In this document: positions 8,413 to 13,988 of the stretch, piece by piece
Layout of the letters: each line of letters begins with the position of its first letter
Numbering within the stretch: position 1 is the first letter of the stretch
Source of the DNA: Thiomargarita sp.
GTDB taxonomy: Bacteria; Pseudomonadota; Gammaproteobacteria; Beggiatoales; Beggiatoaceae
Assembly (NCBI GenBank): GCA_023144675.1
Contig: JAGLFE010000518.1
Coordinates: 1-15,411, forward strand
Reading direction: 5' to 3'
DNA: 15,411 bases
Translations under genes and position numbers: made by a program
The notes under the pieces: generated by a model
Database searches by the model: none
What the model was told of the DNA's origin: nothing
Seen by the model: the letters and a program-made list of their open reading frames with translations, nothing else

Positions 8413-8613
8413 TTAAGAATTATCTAATAAAGTTTCAATAATGGCATCTTCAATTGAAACAGTTAATATTTTTTCCCAAACATACAAGAAATCAAATAAC
8501 GCATAAGTTGCGTATGTTTTCCCTGTATTATTTTCACCACAAATAATAGTCAGTTCACCTAGTTCAAATTCTGCTTGTTTGATTGAACTAAGGTTTTTTA
8601 ATTTAATTCTCAT
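8413..8613 (-). pseudogene. Truncated 5' copy of the SMC/ABC-type ATPase gene
   Basis: Sixty-six codons from ATG 8613: MRIKLKNLSSIKQAEFELG, then the Walker A motif GENNTGKT. Residues 3-65 match the N-terminus of the intact ATPase at 11104-12492 in 57 of 63 positions (my count), then a stop follows one residue after LLDN, where the intact protein continues for almost 400 residues. Walker B, signature and H-loop are absent, so it cannot be a working ATPase; if translated it would be a short ATP-loop peptide. The similarity also extends about 20 bases upstream of the ATG, so the two genes share a duplicated 5' region. It lies 34 bases upstream of the histidine kinase on the same strand. Confidence 0.8.
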
Positions 8614-8642
8614 GTTAATATCTCAATAATCTTCATTGTATC

Positions 8643-8671
8643 ATTATAAAATTAGAGTATATTCCCAAAAA
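8643..8671 (-). promoter_or_regulatory. Weak candidate promoter for the ATPase fragment and histidine kinase
   Basis: On the minus strand TATAAT (8648-8643) is a perfect -10 box, with TTTTTG (8671-8666) as a poor -35 box at 17-base spacing, about 30 bases before the fragment's ATG. Because the fragment ends 34 bases before the histidine kinase, this could also drive the kinase. AT-rich background makes chance likely. Confidence 0.3.
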
Positions 8672-8700
8672 ATTTTTATACTAACCAATCGGTCATTTTT

Positions 8701-8725
8701 ATTACCAAGGTTCTGCTTTGGCAAT
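8701..8725. repeat. Short palindrome of the ACCAAG...CTTTGGCA type
   Basis: ATTACCAA (8701-8708) and TTGGCAAT (8718-8725) are inverted arms with one mismatch around a nine-base loop. It resembles the short 'TACCAAG...CTTGGTA' palindromes scattered in some large-genome bacteria. It lies upstream of the truncated ATPase and outside the adjacent MITE-like element. Confidence 0.4.
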
Positions 8726-8745
8726 AAATTTTAATATATTATAAC

Positions 8746-8979
8746 AAATAATGGTAATTGCTCACCCCAGATAGTAGCATATAACTAATTGATTTAAAAA
8801 GTAAAAAAATTAGCTAAAAAATAACAAATAAAATCGAAAAAAAATTAAATACTAATAAAATCAACTATGTATAAAAATACGTTATTTAAAAAATAGAAAG
8901 TTTTATTCATTAAAAATTACCTTTAAATTAAATTAGTTACATATATTTAGGGGTGGAGGGTAAGCAATTACAATTATTT
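8746..8979. mobile_element. MITE-like element with long imperfect terminal inverted repeats
   Basis: The left end AAATAATGGTAATTGCTCAC (from 8746) and the right end read on the minus strand, AAATAATTGTAATTGCTTAC (from 8979), match in 18 of 20 bases. Similarity resumes further inside (ATATAACTAATTGATTTAAA against ATATGTAACTAATTTAATTT), giving imperfect ends of about 55-60 bases. The 4-base sequence TAAC occurs on both outer sides (8742-8745 and 8980-8983) and may be a target-site duplication. The inside is very AT-rich with no credible gene. A short non-coding element of this form is most simply a MITE moved by a transposase encoded elsewhere; an alternative is a chance large inverted repeat. 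The right end abuts the toxin remnant. Confidence 0.5.
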
Positions 8980-9102
8980 TAACATTTTCTAAAACATCAA
9001 GCAAAATAGATAACTTATTTTAATATGTTTAGAATTAAGCAAACGTCTATCGTTTTTAGTGAATAAAAGTTCTAATCCTTTATGTTTAAAACTGATAATC
9101 AT
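8980..9102 (-). pseudogene. HigB/RelE-family toxin remnant, frameshifted and truncated
   Basis: From ATG 9102 the minus strand reads MIISFKHKGLELLFTKNDRR followed by LLNSKHIK, the typical start of HigB-like (RelE superfamily) mRNA-cleaving toxins ('FKHKGLE.FF..G...GI...HA'). The frame then leaves the family and stops at 8989. A +1 reading from 9019 gives NKLSILLDVLENV, which fits the next helix of the family ('KL...L..L..A'), so a frameshift near 9017-9022 is likely. The family normally has about 90 residues; the C-terminal half is missing and the MITE-like element begins at this point. The cognate HigA antitoxin is not recognisable nearby. A degraded toxin-antitoxin locus fits the accessory nature of the stretch. 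Confidence 0.5.
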
Positions 9103-9141
9103 AATTTCAATAATTTTTATTCTAACTTTAGTAACAAATAT

Positions 9142-9171
9142 TGGAGTTCGTAAGTTCACTCGAACCTACAA
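9142..9171 (-). repeat. TGTAGGTT-type palindrome downstream of the membrane protein gene
   Basis: Read on the minus strand: TTGTAGGTTCGAGTGAACTT then ACGAACTCCA. AGGTTCG pairs imperfectly with CGAACTC, making a short hairpin about 55 bases after the membrane protein stop codon. It begins with the same TGTAGGTT as the copies at 3897 and 12578 (and the + strand copy at 10416). Confidence 0.45.
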
Positions 9172-9226
9172 GCTAGAGTAATTTTGACCAAGTTTCAAGG
9201 AATATTAGGAACGAAAAAAATATAAC

Positions 9227-10357
9227 CTACAACTTCTCTGCTATATCATGTAGCAATTTGATCACAACGTCGCTGTGATATTTAGTTATTTGAAATTTTA
9301 AACGTTTATTTATCAAATTACGACGCTTATTATCCAAAACAACTTCATAATCAGACAGCATTTTCAAAATTTGTTTCAATCCCCATTCCTTTAAATCTTC
9401 CTTTTCTTCCTTATTTAAATGATAAAGAAACGCTTGTGGAAATGAAATAATCTTAGCATACGGAGCTACTGATATAGCACGTCTACGAACTTTTTGGTTA
9501 GAATGATTTAGTGAAAGATTAATGAGTTCTTTTTTTACAATACTTGGAAAACGGCTTGCTCTTTGTTGAATGTATTGTATATCACCTTCATCAGATTCAA
9601 AGGCTTTGATAAGTGATTTGATCTGTTTGAGTTGCTTGAGTTGTAACATAATGGCACTATACACAATCACGCCTATAGTCAGTTCTATACTGATATTTAG
9701 AATTGTACCATACGTTGATGTAAGATGTAGTGCCATGTTATCTAGGTTAATGAGTTCAAAAAAGTCAACTACTTCTTTGATAAGTGGAATTTGTAGAATC
9801 ATCATAAATAACCAATAGAAGAAATTCACCTCGTCATGTGAATAAAAGACAACTTCAGGCAACATCTTATCCAAAGCAAATACACTGACTGTCAAACTTA
9901 GAAAAAACATAAGAGAGGTGGTGACTAATATGGCAAAAGGTATTGCGCCCTGTAATTGACGAAAGATGGCTTTATCTTTATGCAACATGCCTTCCATAAT
10001 TAAGTTATCTTCACCAATCATAACCATTTTGCTGATGATTATTAATAAGTAAAATCCCATCATTGCAAAAGATGCCCCAAATAGATACCATGCCACAAGG
10101 GTATATTGAAAAACGGTTAAAATGAGAATATTCAAAGTAAACCAGATGCCAACTCGCCAATATTTCACCGCACCATTGATTTTATTAGGTGACATCAAAA
10201 AATTCATAATGACAACTATCACATAGCTTATCCATTTTAATACCATTTGTATCTTTTCCCATACCCCAAGTCCAAACTGTAAGATAGCCGTAAAATACCA
10301 TACTATCAATCCTAAAATAAGGAGTACGAAAAATATTATTGCAATTTGCTGAAACAT
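9227..10357 (-). CDS. Multi-pass membrane protein with C-terminal HEAT-like helical domain, function unknown
   Basis: A 376-residue protein I do not recognise. About seven hydrophobic segments are visible (roughly 5-27, 38-55, 70-90, 92-112, 139-161, 178-197 and 221-241), followed from about 242 by a charged, soluble helical region (KQLKQIKSLIKAFESDEGD; then KKELINLSLNHSNQKVRRRA around 275-294) that resembles HEAT-type repeats. No catalytic motif is seen. It starts with ATG 10357 without a clear ribosome site and stands alone, with 175 bases to the nuclease-like gene upstream and over 600 bases of gene-poor sequence downstream. Its stop codon TAG lies in TTGTAGGTTATA, the same wording as the pntB stop region. 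It may be part of the accessory stretch or an old resident; nothing in the sequence decides this. Confidence 0.75.
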   Translation of the reverse strand: MFQQIAIIFFVLLILGLIVWYFTAILQFGLGVWEKIQMVLKWISYVIVVIMNFLMSPNKINGAVKYWRVGIWFTLNILILTVFQYTLVAWYLFGASFAMMGFYLLIIISKMVMIGEDNLIMEGMLHKDKAIFRQLQGAIPFAILVTTSLMFFLSLTVSVFALDKMLPEVVFYSHDEVNFFYWLFMMILQIPLIKEVVDFFELINLDNMALHLTSTYGTILNISIELTIGVIVYSAIMLQLKQLKQIKSLIKAFESDEGDIQYIQQRASRFPSIVKKELINLSLNHSNQKVRRRAISVAPYAKIISFPQAFLYHLNKEEKEDLKEWGLKQILKMLSDYEVVLDNKRRNLINKRLKFQITKYHSDVVIKLLHDIAEKL

Positions 10358-10415
10358 AGTTATATTGATTTTTATCGTTATTTATTAGTTATATATGAGA
10401 GACTAAAATTAAGTA

Positions 10416-10465
10416 TGTAGGTTGTAGTTCGCAAGTCCAATCTAGCTCACGAACTATAACTTACA
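10416..10465. repeat. TGTAGGTT-type palindrome next to the pntB relic
   Basis: TGTAGGTTGTAGTTCGCAAG (10416-10435) pairs with CTCACGAACTATAACTTACA (10446-10465) at 16 of 20 positions, two of the mismatches being G:U in RNA, around a 10-base loop. The same hairpin, with a 7-base insertion in one arm, follows pntB at 12527-12578. It could act as a transcription end for the ATPase-nuclease pair. Confidence 0.7.
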
Positions 10466-10502
10466 AACTATCATCCACACTTGCCCGTGTATCCCCAAAC
10501 AG
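10461..10502 (-). pseudogene. Relic of the 3' end of pntB
   Basis: Read on the minus strand, 10502-10461 encodes LFGDTRASVDDSL-stop. The real pntB ends LFGDAKASVDDILGNL-stop. Over the 34 bases 10469-10502 against 12591-12624 I count 29 identities, and the relic then lacks nine bases (three codons) before its own stop TAA, after which both copies continue into the same TGTAGGTT palindrome. Nothing of pntB upstream of this point is present; the sequence changes to unrelated bases near 10503. It is too short to be a gene, and its order (pntB end, palindrome) is the same as at the true locus. Confidence 0.7.
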
Positions 10503-10532
10503 ATTGTACTCCGTTTATACTCTCTATATAAA

Positions 10533-11114
10533 TTATACTAATTTCCTAAATTCTAAGTAATTGGGTGAGGTAATTTTTAGCATTTTTTCTGGACAATTAT
10601 GTAAACCTTGTTTAGGTTTTTCATAACTAACTCTTTTATTGAGTCCTATATTACGAATACTAACAAAGCGATATTCATATTTATTTGGATTTAAAAAATC
10701 TTGTTGTTTCCAAAATTCTTGCCCTATTGAACGACAATAAGTAATAACACACTTTGCACCTTTTAATTGCTGAATAATATCTGCCTCAGAACCGCCTTTG
10801 CCTTTTTTTAGTTCAATAAAAATGATTAAATTTTTCTTCTTCTGTTTAATAGTCATCTGTGTGATAATCACAAAATCAGCACGTTTACATTCTCCTTCAG
10901 AACCGTTAAAAATAGTTTTTGGTGCAGGAAACTTATCTATTTTAACCACAACAACATCATTTGGTATCTGTTGAATGGCAACGGTGTAACCATTATGTTC
11001 AGTACATTTTGGTTCGTGAAGTTTTACTATTTTTCTTCCATTATGGCTTTCTTCAATTTCAACTAAAACCTCTTTTTTTAATAATTCACGCAATATCTTC
11101 AAATCAGTTTTCAT
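10533..11114 (-). CDS. Small protein with PD-(D/E)XK-nuclease-like motifs, partner of the ATPase
   Basis: A 193-residue protein from ATG 11114 (two in-frame GTG codons precede it; GGGG stands five bases before the ATG). The centre carries a motif series that fits the PD-(D/E)XK nuclease fold: E-C-K-R-A-D (D80) on one strand, IFIELKKG (E101, K103) on the next, and a helix with Q115-Q116-L. This is the common 'CDF.I......FIELKG....A..QL' form of small nuclease-like proteins. The rest is not recognised. The ATG lies inside the end of the upstream ATPase gene (11-base overlap), so the two are translationally coupled and probably work together. The nuclease call rests on motif spacing only and activity is inferred. 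Confidence 0.65.
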   Translation of the reverse strand: MKTDLKILRELLKKEVLVEIEESHNGRKIVKLHEPKCTEHNGYTVAIQQIPNDVVVVKIDKFPAPKTIFNGSEGECKRADFVIITQMTIKQKKKNLIIFIELKKGKGGSEADIIQQLKGAKCVITYCRSIGQEFWKQQDFLNPNKYEYRFVSIRNIGLNKRVSYEKPKQGLHNCPEKMLKITSPNYLEFRKLV

Positions 11115-12492
11115 CACCACCCCAAATAACCGCTTCCTGAATGCGGTTCATGGTATTAATTGTTGTATCAAAACTACGTACTTCAATACCAAGTTCAGGG
11201 TTAATATTAGCAAGAGTTAAGGTTTGGCAATTACTTTTTCTACTTTTCCCCTCCAATTTAATTGATGCCTTTTCAGCAATATAAACTTTAATCTGTTTCG
11301 CTGAAATTAATTCATATTCATTATAACCTTCCTCTTCAGCAATTTTTCTTAGATAAGGCTGATCATGATTTAACATAATTAGTGTATTTAATTCTTTGAC
11401 AATATAATCACTGTGTGTCGTTACAAATACTTTAATTCCTATTTTAATTAAACGAGAAAACAAACGTATAATACGGCGTTGATTTTCAGGGTGTAGATTT
11501 AATTCTGGTTCATCGACTATTAATAAATCACCCTTTTTAGCAACATGACGAAGATAAAAACCAATATCCAGCAATGAACGTACCGCACTAGAACTTTCAT
11601 CCATAGTTAATTTAACTTTACCACCTTTGGGTTTAAAATGTAGTTCATCATTGTTGGTAATACTATAATTTCCACCAATAATATCTGTAAAATCATCCAA
11701 TATTTCTGGATATTTTTCAGTAATGAAGCTACTATTTTTAGTCACATTTTTAAGGTTGCGTATAAAATTAACATTTTGTTCCACAGGTAAAGCATAATTT
11801 TGGTAGTTCTTAAATAACAATTCTCTTGGATCAACATCCTTATCCAAATTATGCATTTCTTTTAATAAATTATTGCGAGAAAAATTTAGTTCACTACTAA
11901 AAATAACCGCTCCAGTACGTTCTGCACTGGAAATAAAAGGATTAGAAAACAGTTCAGAAAATATAATATGAATTATAGTATTTGAAATAATTTCCTTAAA
12001 AAGTTGAAATGGAAAAATATTTTTCTCTATTCCTACTAATAAAGAAACAATTAATTCCAGACTATTTTTAGACTTAGATAGAGAGAAAAGTTCTGCATTT
12101 TCAGACTGAATTTTTCTTTCATATTCAGATATTAAAGAGGGTTTTTCATCTAAGATTATTTGGAACTTAGTTGTCTTAAAACGTTCTTCTGAAGTAGAAA
12201 ATATTTTTGGCAATAACTGTGTATATTGGTTACAACCTTCTTCCAAAATTTGATCAATTTTATTTACATAATTTGCTAAATTAATTTTAACTACTCCATT
12301 ATCTAATAAAGTTTTAATAATAGCATCTTCAATTGAGACAGTTAATATTTTTTCCCAAATATGTAAAAAACCAAATAACGCATAAGTTGCGTATGTTTTT
12401 CCTGTATTATTTTCACCACAAATAATGGTCAAATTTCCTAATTCAAACTCTGCTTGTTTGATTGAACCAAGATTTTTTAATTTTATTTTAAT
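11104..12492 (-). CDS. SMC/ABC-type AAA ATPase (AAA_15/AAA_21, OLD-like without TOPRIM)
   Basis: A 462-residue ATPase numbered from ATT 12492: IKLKNLGSIKQAEFELG, Walker A GENNTGKT (26-33), a helical insertion about 60-270 with the family phrase SSAERTGAVIF, ABC-like signature SSSAVRSLLDIG (about 300-311), Walker B LLIVDEPELNLHPENQ (D327, E328) and switch VFVTTHSD (H360). There is no C-terminal TOPRIM nuclease, unlike OLD or Gabija GajA. Such ATPases act as dimers in defence modules such as Septu and PARIS, with a separate effector, here probably the overlapping nuclease-like gene. The start is doubtful: the first conventional start is TTG 12432, which removes the first strand of the fold. The paralogue at 8613 has ATG where this gene has ATT, and AAGG lies seven bases upstream of that ATT. 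Either ATT is used or the gene has lost efficient initiation. Confidence 0.85.
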   Translation of the reverse strand: MKIKLKNLGSIKQAEFELGNLTIICGENNTGKTYATYALFGFLHIWEKILTVSIEDAIIKTLLDNGVVKINLANYVNKIDQILEEGCNQYTQLLPKIFSTSEERFKTTKFQIILDEKPSLISEYERKIQSENAELFSLSKSKNSLELIVSLLVGIEKNIFPFQLFKEIISNTIIHIIFSELFSNPFISSAERTGAVIFSSELNFSRNNLLKEMHNLDKDVDPRELLFKNYQNYALPVEQNVNFIRNLKNVTKNSSFITEKYPEILDDFTDIIGGNYSITNNDELHFKPKGGKVKLTMDESSSAVRSLLDIGFYLRHVAKKGDLLIVDEPELNLHPENQRRIIRLFSRLIKIGIKVFVTTHSDYIVKELNTLIMLNHDQPYLRKIAEEEGYNEYELISAKQIKVYIAEKASIKLEGKSRKSNCQTLTLANINPELGIEVRSFDTTINTMNRIQEAVIWGGDEN

Positions 12493-12526
12493 TTTGATAC
12501 CTTGATAGTCTATTAATTATATTTTT

Positions 12527-12578
12527 CTACAGTTCGCGAGCTAATTCTAGCCCACGAACCAAATATTTACAACCTACA
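12527..12578. repeat. TGTAGGTT-type palindrome overlapping the pntB stop codon
   Basis: On the minus strand it runs TTTGTAGGTTGTAAATATTT, then GGTTCGTGGGC (12560-12550) pairing with GCTCGCGAACT (12541-12531). The pntB stop TAG (12576-12574) is part of its TGTAGGTT start. It lies between pntB and the ATPase start and is the counterpart of the copy at 10416-10465. It could end pntAB transcription, though no T-run of standard form is adjacent. Confidence 0.6.
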
Positions 12579-13974
12579 AATTCCCCAAAATATCATCCAC
12601 ACTCGCTTTTGCATCCCCAAACAGCATCCGAGTATTTTCCTTAAAGAACAAAGGATTGCCGACACCCGCATAGCCAACCGCCATAGTACGTTTCATAACT
12701 ACCACCGTTTTAGCTTTCCAAACTTCCAAAACAGGCATTCCAGCAATTGGGCTATTTGGATCATCCTGCGCTCCAGGATTAACAATATCATTGGCTCCAA
12801 TGACTAAAACCACGTCCGTATCGGGAAAGTCATCATTAATTTCATCCATTTCTAACACTATGTCATAAGGCACTTTAGCCTCGGCAAGCAAGACATTCAT
12901 GTGTCCAGGTAAACGCCCAGCTACTGGATGAATCCCAAAACGGATATTGATTTTTTTATCACGAAGTTTTTTGACGATTTCAGAAACAATATGTTGAGCT
13001 TGAGCAACTGCCATACCATAACCAGGAACAATCACCACATTTTTAGCATCTTGGAATAACTGTGCTGTTTCATTGGCGGTAGTTTGAATAATTTCTTTAT
13101 CACTATCATCGTTATTAGTAGAGGAAGTTCCACCTGAAGTTCCAAAACCACCAGCAATTACACTAATAAAGTTTCGATTCATAGCCCGACACATGATATA
13201 GGAAAGAATCGCCCCACTACTACCTACCAATGCACCCGTAATAATCAGCAAGTCATTGGATAGCATAAATCCAGTTGCTGCCGCTGCCCAACCTGAATAA
13301 CTGTTCAGCATCGAAACCACGACTGGCATATCTGCACCGCCAATTGCCATCACCATGTGAACCCCAAAAGTCAATGCAATGGCTGTCATAATAAGCAGTA
13401 AAATCAGTCCAGTACTTACCGTTTCTGCATGAATAAATTCATAACCCAACCAAATACAGGCAATGGCTAATCCCAAATTAAATAAATGGCGAGCGGGTAA
13501 TAATAGCGGCTTACTGCCAATTATTCCCTGCAATTTACCAAAGGCAATCACCGAACCAGTAAATGTTATCGCCCCAATTAATACTCCCAAATAAATTTCA
13601 ACTTCATGAATAGTTTTTTCCACGCCTTCCAAATGCATACTAGCATCAAGGTAAGTTGCAAATCCAACTAAAACGGCGGCTAAACCAACAAAACTATGCA
13701 ACATAGCAACCAATTGTGGCATTCCCGTCATTTGCACTCTAATTGCTACAATCGTACCAATAACTGCACCTATAGACATGGTAACGGCTAACACAGCATA
13801 GCTAGTTACTTGGCTTCCCCAAATGGTGGCAAATATCGCAATCAACATCCCAATAATGCCGAAAATGTTACCTCGACGAGCTGTTTCTTGGTTGCTTAAT
13901 CCGCTCAAGCTCAAAATAAACAGGACACTTGCAACAATATAAGCGGCTGTTAATAAACCTTCATTAATCATCAT
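12574..13974 (-). CDS. pntB: NAD(P) transhydrogenase subunit beta
   Basis: Membrane subunit of the proton-translocating transhydrogenase, which moves hydride from NADH to NADP+ using the proton gradient and so supplies NADPH. The 466 residues match the usual length (E. coli 462). About eight or nine membrane helices fill residues 1-265 (domain II), then a Gly/Ser/Asp linker, then the NADP(H)-binding domain III with PGYGMAVAQAQ (about 317-327), GRLPGHMNVLLAEA and GANDIVNPGAQDDPNSPIAG, ending LFGDAKASVDDILGNL. It begins 12 bases after pntA with AGGAG nine bases before the first ATG; an ATG follows directly, so the start may be either. The 3' end is duplicated as a relic at 10461-10502. Confidence 0.97.
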   Translation of the reverse strand: MMINEGLLTAAYIVASVLFILSLSGLSNQETARRGNIFGIIGMLIAIFATIWGSQVTSYAVLAVTMSIGAVIGTIVAIRVQMTGMPQLVAMLHSFVGLAAVLVGFATYLDASMHLEGVEKTIHEVEIYLGVLIGAITFTGSVIAFGKLQGIIGSKPLLLPARHLFNLGLAIACIWLGYEFIHAETVSTGLILLLIMTAIALTFGVHMVMAIGGADMPVVVSMLNSYSGWAAAATGFMLSNDLLIITGALVGSSGAILSYIMCRAMNRNFISVIAGGFGTSGGTSSTNNDDSDKEIIQTTANETAQLFQDAKNVVIVPGYGMAVAQAQHIVSEIVKKLRDKKINIRFGIHPVAGRLPGHMNVLLAEAKVPYDIVLEMDEINDDFPDTDVVLVIGANDIVNPGAQDDPNSPIAGMPVLEVWKAKTVVVMKRTMAVGYAGVGNPLFFKENTRMLFGDAKASVDDILGNL

Positions 13975-13983
13975 TATTCAAAT

Positions 13984-13988
13984 CTCCT
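13984..13988 (-). promoter_or_regulatory. Ribosome binding site of pntB
   Basis: AGGAG on the minus strand overlaps the pntA stop codon TAG and stands nine bases before ATG 13974, fixing this start and pointing to translational coupling of the two subunits. Confidence 0.7.

Larger units (their letters stand above)
10416..12624. other. Putative insertion cassette bounded by direct repeats of pntB 3' end plus palindrome
   Basis: Left repeat 10416-10502 and right repeat 12527-12624 have the same orientation and the same internal order. Between them are only the ATPase and the nuclease-like gene, about 2 kb. Direct repeats that restore the 3' end of a host gene are a known mark of site-specific integration, though usually with tRNA genes and an integrase; no integrase is present here. 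Tandem duplication followed by loss is the alternative. Confidence 0.4.

Noticed and set aside
8827..8893. Short frame MNKTFYFLNNVFLYIVDF downstream of the toxin remnant as a possible HigA antitoxin
   Set aside because: It has no helix-turn-helix pattern, lies inside the MITE-like element and is only about 22 codons long.
9570..9818. 82-codon open frame on the + strand
   Set aside because: It lies opposite the membrane protein gene; its Cys/Ser/Ile-rich translation is typical of antisense to hydrophobic segments.
10416..10465. tRNA-like fold as an attachment site
   Set aside because: The palindrome forms a single long stem with no cloverleaf, anticodon arm or CCA end.
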